From Streptomyces chartreusis (GTDB lineage: Bacteria > Actinomycetota > Actinomycetes > Streptomycetales > Streptomycetaceae): a stretch of 64,000 nt of DNA. The DNA lies in the NCBI RefSeq assembly GCF_008704715.1, contig NZ_CP023689.1, positions 1,488,001 through 1,552,000 of the forward strand, written 5' to 3'. Positions within the stretch are counted from its first letter, which is position 1. Every line of letters begins with the position of its first letter. This document shows positions 7,499 through 17,064 of this stretch, in pieces. The notes beneath the pieces are model-generated. The model did not search any database. It was not told where the DNA came from and saw only the letters and a program-made list of their open reading frames with translations. The position numbers were made by a program, and so were the translations under genes.

Positions 7499-8653
7499 AT
7501 GGGTGCCACAGGGCCGGTCCACGAGGCGCTCGCGGCGCTGCCGCTGGTGGACCATCACTGCCACGGGATCGTCACCGCCGAACCGGACCGGGCCGGCTTC
7601 GAGTCCCTGCTCACCGAGGGCGAGCCATGGCCCGGCATCTCCCCCTTCGACACCCCGCTCGGCCTCGCCGTACGCCGTCACTGCGCGCCCCTGCTGGACC
7701 TGCCCCGGCACGCGCCCCCGGACGAATACCTGGCCCGGCGTGCGGAACTGGGTGCGCGGGAGGTCGACCGGCGCTTCCTGACCGCGGCCGGAACCGAGGT
7801 GTTCTGCGTCGACACCGGCTACACGCCCCACCCGATCACCACGCCCGGGGAACTCGCCAGGACCGCCGGCGCGACCGCGTACGAAGTCGTACGGCTGGAG
7901 TCGGTGGCCGAGGCCGTCGCGGCCGCCGGAGTCGAACCGGAGGCCTACCCCGCCGCGTTCCGCACGGCCGCCGAGGAGGCCGTGCGCCGGCCCGGGGTGG
8001 TGGCCGTGAAGTCGGTGGCCGCCTACCGCACCGGCTTCGACCTGGACCCGGCACGCCCGCCGGAGGCGCTCGTCGTCGCGGCGGCCCGGCAGTGGCTCGC
8101 GGACGGCGGCCGGCTGGCCGACCCGGTCCTGATACGGCATCTGCTGTGGACGGCCGTCGACCTGGGGCTCCCGCTCCAGTTGCACACCGGCTTCGGCGAC
8201 AACGACATCCGCCTGCACCGGGTGGACCCCACCCACCTCACGGACTGGCTGCATCTGACCCGGGGCACGATCCCCGTCCTGCTCCTGCACTGCTGGCCGT
8301 ACCAGCGGCAGGCCGCCTATCTCGCGGCGGTCTTCGAGCAGGTGTACCTGGACGTGGGCCTGACCCTGCACCACGTGGGCCCCGCCCGCTCCCGGGCGAT
8401 CCTGGCGGAGGCCCTGGAGATCACGCCGTTCCGCAAGCTGCTGTACAGCTCGGACGCGTATGGTCTGGCCGAGTTGTACCGGCTCGGCGCACTGGCGTTC
8501 CGCCGCGGCCTGGGCGAGCTGCTCCAGGACCTGGTGGACGCCGATGAGCTCGGCCTGCCGGACGCGCTGCGGATCGCGGCGTGGGCGGCCGGTGACAACG
8601 CCCGCCGCCTCTACGGACTGCCCGACCCCGTCCCCCGTTCCGATCGCGACTGA
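7499..8653 (+). CDS. Amidohydrolase-2 family protein (FluG N-terminal-like)
   Basis: 384 residues of the amidohydrolase (TIM-barrel) superfamily. The metal-binding pattern is preserved: DHHCHG at the first strand, LHTGFGDND, LLHCWPY and the terminal Asp in LYSSDAYG. In fungal FluG and several bacterial proteins this domain is fused to a glutamine synthetase-like domain; here the two are separate genes one base apart and presumably cooperate, the amidohydrolase perhaps cleaving or trimming the gamma-glutamyl product. The substrate is not visible from sequence. Confidence 0.85.
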   Translation: MGATGPVHEALAALPLVDHHCHGIVTAEPDRAGFESLLTEGEPWPGISPFDTPLGLAVRRHCAPLLDLPRHAPPDEYLARRAELGAREVDRRFLTAAGTEVFCVDTGYTPHPITTPGELARTAGATAYEVVRLESVAEAVAAAGVEPEAYPAAFRTAAEEAVRRPGVVAVKSVAAYRTGFDLDPARPPEALVVAAARQWLADGGRLADPVLIRHLLWTAVDLGLPLQLHTGFGDNDIRLHRVDPTHLTDWLHLTRGTIPVLLLHCWPYQRQAAYLAAVFEQVYLDVGLTLHHVGPARSRAILAEALEITPFRKLLYSSDAYGLAELYRLGALAFRRGLGELLQDLVDADELGLPDALRIAAWAAGDNARRLYGLPDPVPRSDRD

Positions 8654-8686
8654 GCGTTCGCAATTCCCGGAAAGTATGATCAAGCA

Positions 8687-10830
<2,144 letters not shown>

Positions 10831-10843
10831 GTTCGCGGCGCCG

Positions 10844-11476
10844 TCACTCTTCCTGGTCGGCCGGCTTGCGGTAGAGCATCCGTGTCCCGACGGCCAGCAG
10901 CCACCAGTACTTGGCGAGGGTCGGCGAGTAGAAGGCCACCGGCACCGAAGTGGCGAAGACGAGGACCAGCAGGACACCGTGCCGGATCTCCACCTTCAGC
11001 AACGTGCGAGAGGTCTCCGGCGCCGCCACCTCGGGGTTCACCAGCAGGCGCACGTACATGCCGCACATCAGGGCCACGGCCAGGGCGATCGCCCCCGCGT
11101 AGCAGGCGGTCGCCGTGGTCGTCTCGCCGTACTCGCTGATCAGCCGGGTCGGGAAGGGCAGCGCGGCGACCGTCGCCAGGAGCGCGAAGTAGAGCAGGAG
11201 CAGCCAGCGGTCGAGTGTCGCGATCAGGCGGAACAGGCCGTGCTGGACGAGCCAGAGCGTGCCGATGACGAAGAAGCTGAGCAGATACGCGCCGATGGTG
11301 GGCACCGCGTCCGCCACGGCGTCGGCGACCTCGGCCTCGGCCAGGCCGTCCGGGACGGTGATGTCGAGCGCGAGCAGTGTCATCGCGATGGAGAACACGG
11401 CGTCACCGAGGGCGAGAAGGCGTTCGGGACCCACGGCCACATGCGGGCGGCGCAGGCCGAAGGGGTGGTTCGTCAT
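10844..11476 (-). CDS. TMEM175/DUF1211-family membrane protein
   Basis: About 210 residues with around six hydrophobic segments and the signature first helix RLLALGDAVFSIAMTLLALDI of the TMEM175 potassium-channel family. Bacterial members usually carry an FSD motif at the helix start; here it reads LGD, so the selectivity helix is recognisable but variant. ATG at 11476 excludes an uncharacteristic proline-rich extension in the longer frame. It converges with rox, 13 bp apart, with no terminator visible between them. Confidence 0.78.
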   Translation of the reverse strand: MTNHPFGLRRPHVAVGPERLLALGDAVFSIAMTLLALDITVPDGLAEAEVADAVADAVPTIGAYLLSFFVIGTLWLVQHGLFRLIATLDRWLLLLYFALLATVAALPFPTRLISEYGETTTATACYAGAIALAVALMCGMYVRLLVNPEVAAPETSRTLLKVEIRHGVLLVLVFATSVPVAFYSPTLAKYWWLLAVGTRMLYRKPADQEE

Positions 11477-11628
11477 ATCGGTGCCACCAGGCGGATCGGC
11501 GACGGCTTGGTACGGCAGCGAGGCCGGGAAGGCAAGAAGTACCACGTGCCGCGGCGGGGCTCCGGGAGGCGGGTCGGCCCGTTCCGACCGGGGCCGCAAT
11601 TAATTGTTGCCAAAGCTTACTTCACGTC

Positions 11629-11657
11629 TTGACGTAAGTGGTCCAGACCTTTAGGTT
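11629..11657 (+). promoter_or_regulatory. Chitinase promoter with DasR-type operator (dre)
   Basis: TTGACG (11629-11634) and TAGGTT (11652-11657) form a -35/-10 pair with a 17-bp spacer. Overlapping the spacer, AGTGGTCCAGACCTTT (11637-11652) matches the dre consensus AGTGGTCTAGACCACT at 13 of 16 positions and contains the TGGTCCAGACCT motif known from Streptomyces chitinase promoters. This predicts DasR repression relieved by amino-sugar metabolites. Confidence 0.82.
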
Positions 11658-11750
11658 CACGGGTCAACCAGACACCCACGAGACGCACTCACCGTTCAGA
11701 AGGTGAACGCGGCCCCGGTTGCTCACCCCCCACGAAGGGCTTCCGCGCGC

Positions 11751-12716
11751 ATGTCCAAATCCCTCCCCGCGGCCATATCCCTCACCGCACTCTCGCTCAC
11801 CACCGGCCTGCTCTCCACTCCCCCCGCACAGGCCGCCGCCCCCTTGGCGTCATCGGCCGTGGCGCCCTACCTCTACAACGGCTGGGGCAGCCCGCCGAAC
11901 CCCACCACGGTCAGCAACGCCACCGGCGTCAAGTACTTCACGCTCGCCTTCGTCCTCAGCAACGGCTACTGCAACCCGCAGTGGGACGGCGGCCGGGCAC
12001 TGACGGGCGGGGTCGACCAGCGCACGATCGAGACCGTGCGGGCGAACGGCGGTGACGTCGTCCCGTCGTTCGGTGGCTGGAGCGGCAACAAGCTGGAGAG
12101 CTCCTGCTCCAGTGCGAGCGAACTGGCCGCCGCCTACCAGAGGGTCGTCAGCGCCTTCGGGCTGAAGGCCATCGACATCGACCTCGAAGCCGACGCCTAC
12201 GACAGCCCGACCGTGCAGCAGCGCACGGTCGACGCCCTGAAGAAGGTCAAGGCCGACAACCCCGGCCTGAAGGTGTACATCACCATCGGCACCGGCCAGA
12301 ACGGCCCCGACACCTCCCTCATCGGCCGTGCCGCCGGCACCGGCCTGACGGTGGACGCCTGGACGATCATGCCGTTCAACTTCGGCGGCAACGGACAGAA
12401 CATGGGCGACCTGTCCGTGCGGGCCGCCGAAGGGCTCAAGAACTCGCTGAAGTCGGCGTACGGCTACAGCGACGACCAGGCCTACCGGTCCATGGGCATC
12501 TCGTCGATGAACGGCATCACCGACCAGAACGAGACCGTCACCGTCGACGACTTCAGGACGATGCTCGCCTACGCCCGGCAACACCACCTGGCCCGGCTGA
12601 CGTTCTGGTCCGCCAACCGCGACCGCCCCTGCACCGGTGGCCCCGCCGACAGCTGTTCCGGCGTGAACCAGTCCGACTGGGACTTCACGCGTGTGTTCGC
12701 CGGATACGCCGGCTGA
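11751..12716 (+). CDS. Secreted GH18 chitinase
   Basis: 321 residues. A Sec signal peptide is seen (MSKSLPAAISLTALSLTTGLLS then AQA-A). The mature enzyme is a single GH18 TIM barrel with no carbohydrate-binding module. The GH18 signature ends in IDIDLE, with the proton-donor Glu146 and assisting Asp residues two and four positions before it. It should hydrolyse chitin by substrate-assisted catalysis. ATG at 11751 is preferred; an in-frame GTG at 11703 would add 16 residues before the signal peptide. The dre-containing promoter ties it to N-acetylglucosamine signalling. It heads the secreted-enzyme cluster to 17 kb. Confidence 0.9.
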   Translation: MSKSLPAAISLTALSLTTGLLSTPPAQAAAPLASSAVAPYLYNGWGSPPNPTTVSNATGVKYFTLAFVLSNGYCNPQWDGGRALTGGVDQRTIETVRANGGDVVPSFGGWSGNKLESSCSSASELAAAYQRVVSAFGLKAIDIDLEADAYDSPTVQQRTVDALKKVKADNPGLKVYITIGTGQNGPDTSLIGRAAGTGLTVDAWTIMPFNFGGNGQNMGDLSVRAAEGLKNSLKSAYGYSDDQAYRSMGISSMNGITDQNETVTVDDFRTMLAYARQHHLARLTFWSANRDRPCTGGPADSCSGVNQSDWDFTRVFAGYAG

Positions 12717-12745
12717 TCCAGCCACCCCCACCAGCGTCGACCCCT

Positions 12746-12765
12746 CCCCCGGCTCCGGCCGGGGG
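12746..12765. terminator. Hairpin after GH18 chitinase
   Basis: CCCCCGG (12746-12752) pairs with CCGGGGG (12759-12765) across a 6-base loop, 30 bp after the chitinase stop and 35 bp before the next start. It is a likely partial terminator between the two secreted genes. Confidence 0.45.
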
Positions 12766-12800
12766 AACCCCCGTATCGCTTCGCTCGGCGAGGAGAATCA

Positions 12801-15017
12801 GTGCCCACCTTCGTGCGTCCCGCGCTCAGGCGCCTCCGCAGATCCACCGCCGTCACGGTCGTCACCGTGGCGGCCGCGTCCCTGCTCACCTCGGCGCCCG
12901 CGCCGGCCGGCGCCGCGGAGAGCGCGGCGGCCGCGCTGCCCGCCGACTACTCGACCGTCATGAACGCCGCGAGCGGCAGATGCCTGGACGCCCGGGCGGC
13001 CGCCACCGCCAACGGCACCGTCGTGCAGCAGTACGCGTGCAACGGCTCGACGGCCCAGAACTGGAGCTTCACGCCGACCAGTGACGGCTACGTCCGCATC
13101 AACAACCGCAACAACACCGGCCAGGTCGTGGATGTCGCCGACGTCTCCACCACCGACGGCGGGCCGGTCCATCTGTGGGCCTACGGCGGCGGCGCCAACC
13201 AGCAGTGGCTGCCCGTCGACGAGGGCGGCGGCATCTACCGCTTCGTCAACCGAAACAGCGGCAAGTGCCTGGACGACCCGGGCGCATCGCTCGCCGACAG
13301 CGTCCAGTTCGTGCAGTACACGTGCAACGGCAGCGCCGCCCAGCGGTTCCAGGTGGTCCCGGTGAACCAGTCGGCCGCGAACCCGGACCTCGGCCCGAAC
13401 GTGGTCGTCTTCGACCCGTCCATGTCGCCCTCGACCATCCAGAACCGGCTCAACTCGATCTTCCAGCAGCAGGAGACCAACCAGTTCGGCTCGCAGCGCT
13501 ACGCCGTCCTGTTCAAGCCGGGCTCCTACAACGCGAACGTCAACGTCGGCTTCTACACCCAGGTCGCCGGGCTCGGCCTGTCCCCGGACTCGGTCACCGT
13601 CAACGGCGCGGTGCACGCCGAGGCCGACTGGTTCCCGCCGCAGAACGCCACCCAGAACTTCTGGCGCGGTGCAGAGAACCTGTCCGTCAACCCGACGGGC
13701 GGCGCCGACCGCTGGGCGGTCTCGCAGGCGTCGGCGTACCGCCGGATGCATCTGCGCGGCAACCTCGCCCTGGACGACGGCGGCTGGTCCAGCGGCGGTC
13801 TGCTCGCCGACACCAAGATCGACGGCCAGGTCAACTCAGGCAGCCAGCAGCAGTGGCTGACCCGCAACTCCCAGCTCGGCAGCTGGACCGGCTCCAACTG
13901 GAACATGGTCTTCGTCGGCAGCCAGGGCGTCCCCGGCACCAGCTTCCCCAACCCGCCGTACACCACGGTCGCGCAGACCCCGGTCAGCCGGGAGAAGCCG
14001 TTCCTGTACGTCGACGGAGCCGGCGCCTACAAGGTGTTCGTGCCGTCGGTGCGGTCCAACTCCAGCGCGACGAGCTGGGCGGGCGGCTCCCCGTCCGGCA
14101 GTTCGCTGTCCCTCGACTCCTTCTACGTCGTGAAGCCCGGCGCGACGGCCGGCGACATCAACGCCGCGCTGGCCGCGGGCAAGAACCTGCTCGTCACGCC
14201 CGGCGTCTACCACCTCAACCAGACCCTCCAGGTGAACCGCGCCGACACCGTCGTCCTCGGCCTGGGCCTCGCCACGTTCATCCCGGACAACGGCGTCACC
14301 GCGATGAAGGTGGCCGACGTCGACGGTGTGAAGGTCGCGGGCGTCCTCTTCGACGCGGGCACCACCAACTCGCCCACCCTGATGGAGGTCGGCCCGGCCG
14401 GTTCGTCCGCGTCCCACGCCGCCAACCCGACCTCACTGCACGACGTGTACTTCCGCGTCGGCGGCGCAGCCGTCGGCAAGGCGACCACCAGCCTCGTCAT
14501 CAACAGCGACAACGTCATCGGCGACCACATGTGGATCTGGCGCGCCGACCACGGCAGCGGCGTCGGCTGGAACACCAACACCGGCGACACCGGCCTGATC
14601 GTCAACGGCGACGACGTCACCGCGTACGGCTTGTTCGTCGAGCACTACCAGAAGTACCAGACCATCTGGAACGGCAACGGCGGCCGGACGTACTTCTACC
14701 AGAACGAGATGCCCTACGACCCGCCGAACCAGGCGGCGTGGATGAACGGCTCCACGCAGGGCTACGCGGCCTACAAGGTCGCCGACTCCGTGACCAGCCA
14801 TCAGGCCTACGGCCTCGGCAGCTACTGCTTCTTCAACGTCAATCCGAGTGTGACCGCCGAGCGGGCCATCGAGGCACCGAACAAGGCGGGAGTCCGCTTC
14901 ACCAGCATGGTGACGGTCTCCCTCGGCGGTACAGGCACCATCCGGCACGTCGTCAACAACACGGGCGGTCCGTCCAACTCCGGCTCCAACGTGGCCAATC
15001 TGACGAACTACCCGTAG
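12801..15017 (+). CDS. Secreted ricin-lectin plus beta-helix protein
   Basis: 738 residues with a signal peptide (VTVVTVAAASLLTSAPAPAGAA). Residues about 45-190 are a ricin B-type trefoil (CBM13) with repeated CLDxxA/QQY...NWxF units (SGRCLDARAA, STAQNWSF, SGKCLDDPGA, AAQRFQ). The remaining ~540 residues look like a right-handed parallel beta-helix (GLGLATFIPDNGVTAMKV, GLIVNGDDVTAYGLFVEHYQ), often annotated in streptomycetes as adenylyl cyclase or coagulation factor-like without support. It probably acts on a polysaccharide, but catalytic residues cannot be assigned. GTG at 12801 has AGGAG 5 bp upstream. Confidence 0.82.
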   Translation: MPTFVRPALRRLRRSTAVTVVTVAAASLLTSAPAPAGAAESAAAALPADYSTVMNAASGRCLDARAAATANGTVVQQYACNGSTAQNWSFTPTSDGYVRINNRNNTGQVVDVADVSTTDGGPVHLWAYGGGANQQWLPVDEGGGIYRFVNRNSGKCLDDPGASLADSVQFVQYTCNGSAAQRFQVVPVNQSAANPDLGPNVVVFDPSMSPSTIQNRLNSIFQQQETNQFGSQRYAVLFKPGSYNANVNVGFYTQVAGLGLSPDSVTVNGAVHAEADWFPPQNATQNFWRGAENLSVNPTGGADRWAVSQASAYRRMHLRGNLALDDGGWSSGGLLADTKIDGQVNSGSQQQWLTRNSQLGSWTGSNWNMVFVGSQGVPGTSFPNPPYTTVAQTPVSREKPFLYVDGAGAYKVFVPSVRSNSSATSWAGGSPSGSSLSLDSFYVVKPGATAGDINAALAAGKNLLVTPGVYHLNQTLQVNRADTVVLGLGLATFIPDNGVTAMKVADVDGVKVAGVLFDAGTTNSPTLMEVGPAGSSASHAANPTSLHDVYFRVGGAAVGKATTSLVINSDNVIGDHMWIWRADHGSGVGWNTNTGDTGLIVNGDDVTAYGLFVEHYQKYQTIWNGNGGRTYFYQNEMPYDPPNQAAWMNGSTQGYAAYKVADSVTSHQAYGLGSYCFFNVNPSVTAERAIEAPNKAGVRFTSMVTVSLGGTGTIRHVVNNTGGPSNSGSNVANLTNYP

Positions 15018-15036
15018 CGCGTCCCTGAGCTCTGCC

Positions 15037-15069
15037 GCCGGCCGTCCCTTGAGAAGAGGGGCGGCCGGC
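15037..15069. terminator. Hairpin after beta-helix protein gene
   Basis: GCCGGCCG (15037-15044) pairs with CGGCCGGC (15062-15069), extended inward by CCCT/AGGG with one mismatch. It begins 20 bp after the stop and ends 36 bp before the GH19 start. Confidence 0.55.
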
Positions 15070-15104
15070 TCACCCCGCGACACCTCAAAGGAGCGTCCTC
15101 GACC

Positions 15105-16220
15105 ATGTCCATGACCCTGCTCAGACCCCGGCTCGCGATCTTCGCGGTGCTCACCGCCGTCCTCACCGCCCTGCTCACCGTGACCCCCGCGCGGGCCGCC
15201 GACGGCACGATCACCGGCCTCGCCGGCAAGTGCGTCGACGTGGCGGGCGCGAGCAACGCCAACGGCACCGCCGTACAGCTCTACGACTGCAACGGGACCG
15301 GCGCGCAGATCTGGTCCAACTCCGGCGACGGCACCCTGCGCGCGCTCGGCAAGTGTCTGGACGTCGCCGAGCGCAGCACGGCGGACGGCGCGGCGGTCCA
15401 GCTGTGGGACTGCTCGGGCGGCGCGAACCAGCAGTGGGTGGTCAGCGGCGCACGCGACATCGTGAACCCGGCCGCGAACAAGTGCCTGGACGTCCGGGAC
15501 AACAACAGTGCCAACGGCACCCGGCTGCAGATCTGGACCTGCACCGGCACCGCGAACCAGAAGTGGAACGCGCCCGCGAGCGGGGGCGGCGGCACCCCGT
15601 CCGGCTTCGTGGTCAGCGAGGCGCAGTTCAACCAGATGTTCCCGAGCCGGAATTCGTTCTACACGTACAGCGGCCTGGTCGCCGCGCTGAGCGCCTACCC
15701 GGGCTTCGCCAAGACCGGCAGCGACACCGTGAAGAAGCAGGAGGCGGCGGCCTTCCTCGCCAACGTCAACCACGAGACCGGCGGCCTCGTGCACATCGTC
15801 GAGCAGAACACCGCCAACTACCCCCACTACTGCGACTGGAACCAGCCCTACGGCTGCCCCGCCGGCCAGGCCGCCTACTACGGCCGCGGTCCGATCCAGC
15901 TGTCGTGGAACTTCAACTACAAGGCCGCCGGTGACGCCCTGGGCATCGACCTGCTCAACAACCCCTGGCGGGTGCAGAACGAGGCGGCCGTCGCCTGGAA
16001 GACCGGTCTTTGGTACTGGAACACCCAGTCCGGTCCCGGCACCATGACCCCCCACAACGCCATGGTGAACCAGGCCGGCTTCGGCCAGACGATCCGCTCC
16101 ATCAACGGCTCCCTGGAGTGCGACGGCAGGAACCCGGCGCAGGTCCAGAGCCGCGTCGACGCCTACAACCGGTTCACCTCGATCCTCGGCGTCTCGCCGG
16201 GCGGCAACCTCTACTGCTGA
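15105..16220 (+). CDS. Secreted GH19 chitinase with N-terminal ricin-type lectin domain
   Basis: 371 residues. A signal peptide ending ARA-A precedes a ricin B/CBM13 domain (about 34-155; GKCVDVAGAS, GKCLDVAERS and NKCLDVRDNN mark its three lobes) and a short Gly linker. The C-terminal GH19 lysozyme-like domain (about 165-371) has the catalytic Glu224 in NHETGG, YYGRGPIQLSWNFNY and the QTIRSINGSLEC ending. GH19 enzymes of streptomycetes hydrolyse chitin with inversion and are antifungal. ATG at 15105 follows AAAGGAG. It lies between the beta-helix lectin and the NLP gene on the same strand. Confidence 0.92.
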   Translation: MSMTLLRPRLAIFAVLTAVLTALLTVTPARAADGTITGLAGKCVDVAGASNANGTAVQLYDCNGTGAQIWSNSGDGTLRALGKCLDVAERSTADGAAVQLWDCSGGANQQWVVSGARDIVNPAANKCLDVRDNNSANGTRLQIWTCTGTANQKWNAPASGGGGTPSGFVVSEAQFNQMFPSRNSFYTYSGLVAALSAYPGFAKTGSDTVKKQEAAAFLANVNHETGGLVHIVEQNTANYPHYCDWNQPYGCPAGQAAYYGRGPIQLSWNFNYKAAGDALGIDLLNNPWRVQNEAAVAWKTGLWYWNTQSGPGTMTPHNAMVNQAGFGQTIRSINGSLECDGRNPAQVQSRVDAYNRFTSILGVSPGGNLYC

Positions 16221-16233
16221 ACCGGGAGCCGTG

Positions 16234-17001
16234 ATGCGCAAGTCGAGATCCCTCGCCAAGCTCGCCCTCGGCGCGCTGGGCGCGATGACGCTCGTCGTGG
16301 CCCTCCCCGCGAGTGCCCACGCGAACGTCCTGACCCTGCTACCGCAGAACGCCGACGGCCTGGAGCAGACGTTCTCCCCGGCCTACGACTACGACGGCGA
16401 CGGCTGCTACGCCACAGCCGCCATCGGCGCCGACGGGACCCTCAACCCGGGTCTCAAGCTCGGCGGCGACGTCAACGGCAAGTGCCACGACTACGCCCAG
16501 CTGGCGAACGCCAACACCTACTCGCGTGCGAAGTGCAACAACGGCTGGTGCGCGGTGATGTACGCCAGCTACTTCGAGAAGGACCAGATCACCCTGGGTC
16601 CTGCGGCCCTCGGGCACACGCACGACTGGGAACACGTCATCGTGTGGATCCGCGACAACCAGGCCGAGTACGTGTCGGTGTCCCAGCACAACACCTACCA
16701 GCTGGCCGCCCGTTCGGCGATCCGCTTCGACGGCACCCACCCGAAGATCGTCTATCACAAGGACGGTGTCTCCAGTCACTGCTTCCGGTTCGCGGGCAGC
16801 AACGACGAACCGGCGGAGAACGCCACCGGCAACTGGTTCTTCCCGCGTCTGGTCGGCTGGAACGGCTATCCGGCCGGCTACCGCGACAAGCTCATGAGCG
16901 CCGACTTCGGCTCCGCCACGATCAAGATCGACGACGGCGACTTCCAGTGGGCTCTCGACTACGCGAAGCCGTCCGGGATCCCCTTCGACGCCTACGCCTG
17001 A
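16234..17001 (+). CDS. NPP1/NLP necrosis-inducing-like secreted protein
   Basis: 255 residues. A signal peptide (LGAMTLVVALPASAHA) leads into the NPP1 family (PF05630). The hallmark heptapeptide reads GHTHDWE (canonical GHRHDWE) at about residues 128-134, with the conserved Asp region YDYDGDGCYATAAI and VMYASYFEKDQ before it. In plant pathogens these proteins bind sphingolipids through a metal-dependent pocket and lyse eudicot membranes; the function in a saprophytic Streptomyces is unknown. ATG at 16234 is chosen because GGGAG sits 5 bp upstream; GTG at 16231 is too close. It directly follows the GH19 chitinase, 13 bp away. Confidence 0.9.
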   Translation: MRKSRSLAKLALGALGAMTLVVALPASAHANVLTLLPQNADGLEQTFSPAYDYDGDGCYATAAIGADGTLNPGLKLGGDVNGKCHDYAQLANANTYSRAKCNNGWCAVMYASYFEKDQITLGPAALGHTHDWEHVIVWIRDNQAEYVSVSQHNTYQLAARSAIRFDGTHPKIVYHKDGVSSHCFRFAGSNDEPAENATGNWFFPRLVGWNGYPAGYRDKLMSADFGSATIKIDDGDFQWALDYAKPSGIPFDAYA

Positions 17002-17017
17002 CGCCCGACGGCGCACG

Positions 17018-17043
17018 GCCCCGCAGGCACTCGCCTGCGGGGC
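17018..17043. terminator. Strong bidirectional terminator
   Basis: GCCCCGCAGGC (17018-17028) and GCCTGCGGGGC (17033-17043) form a perfect 11-bp stem with a 4-base loop, followed by TGTTGCG. It lies between the convergent NPP1 and sugar-porter genes. Confidence 0.85.
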
Positions 17044-17064
17044 TGTTGCGTGGTGTGGGGGTGG

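Noticed and set aside
5734..7509. 591-codon minus frame opposite the glutamine synthetase-like gene
   Set aside because: It is an antisense shadow; the plus strand encodes recognisable family motifs throughout.
12801..15028. Overlapping long plus frame (617 codons) in the beta-helix gene
   Set aside because: It is Arg/Pro-rich shadow sequence typical of the second frame of high-GC genes.
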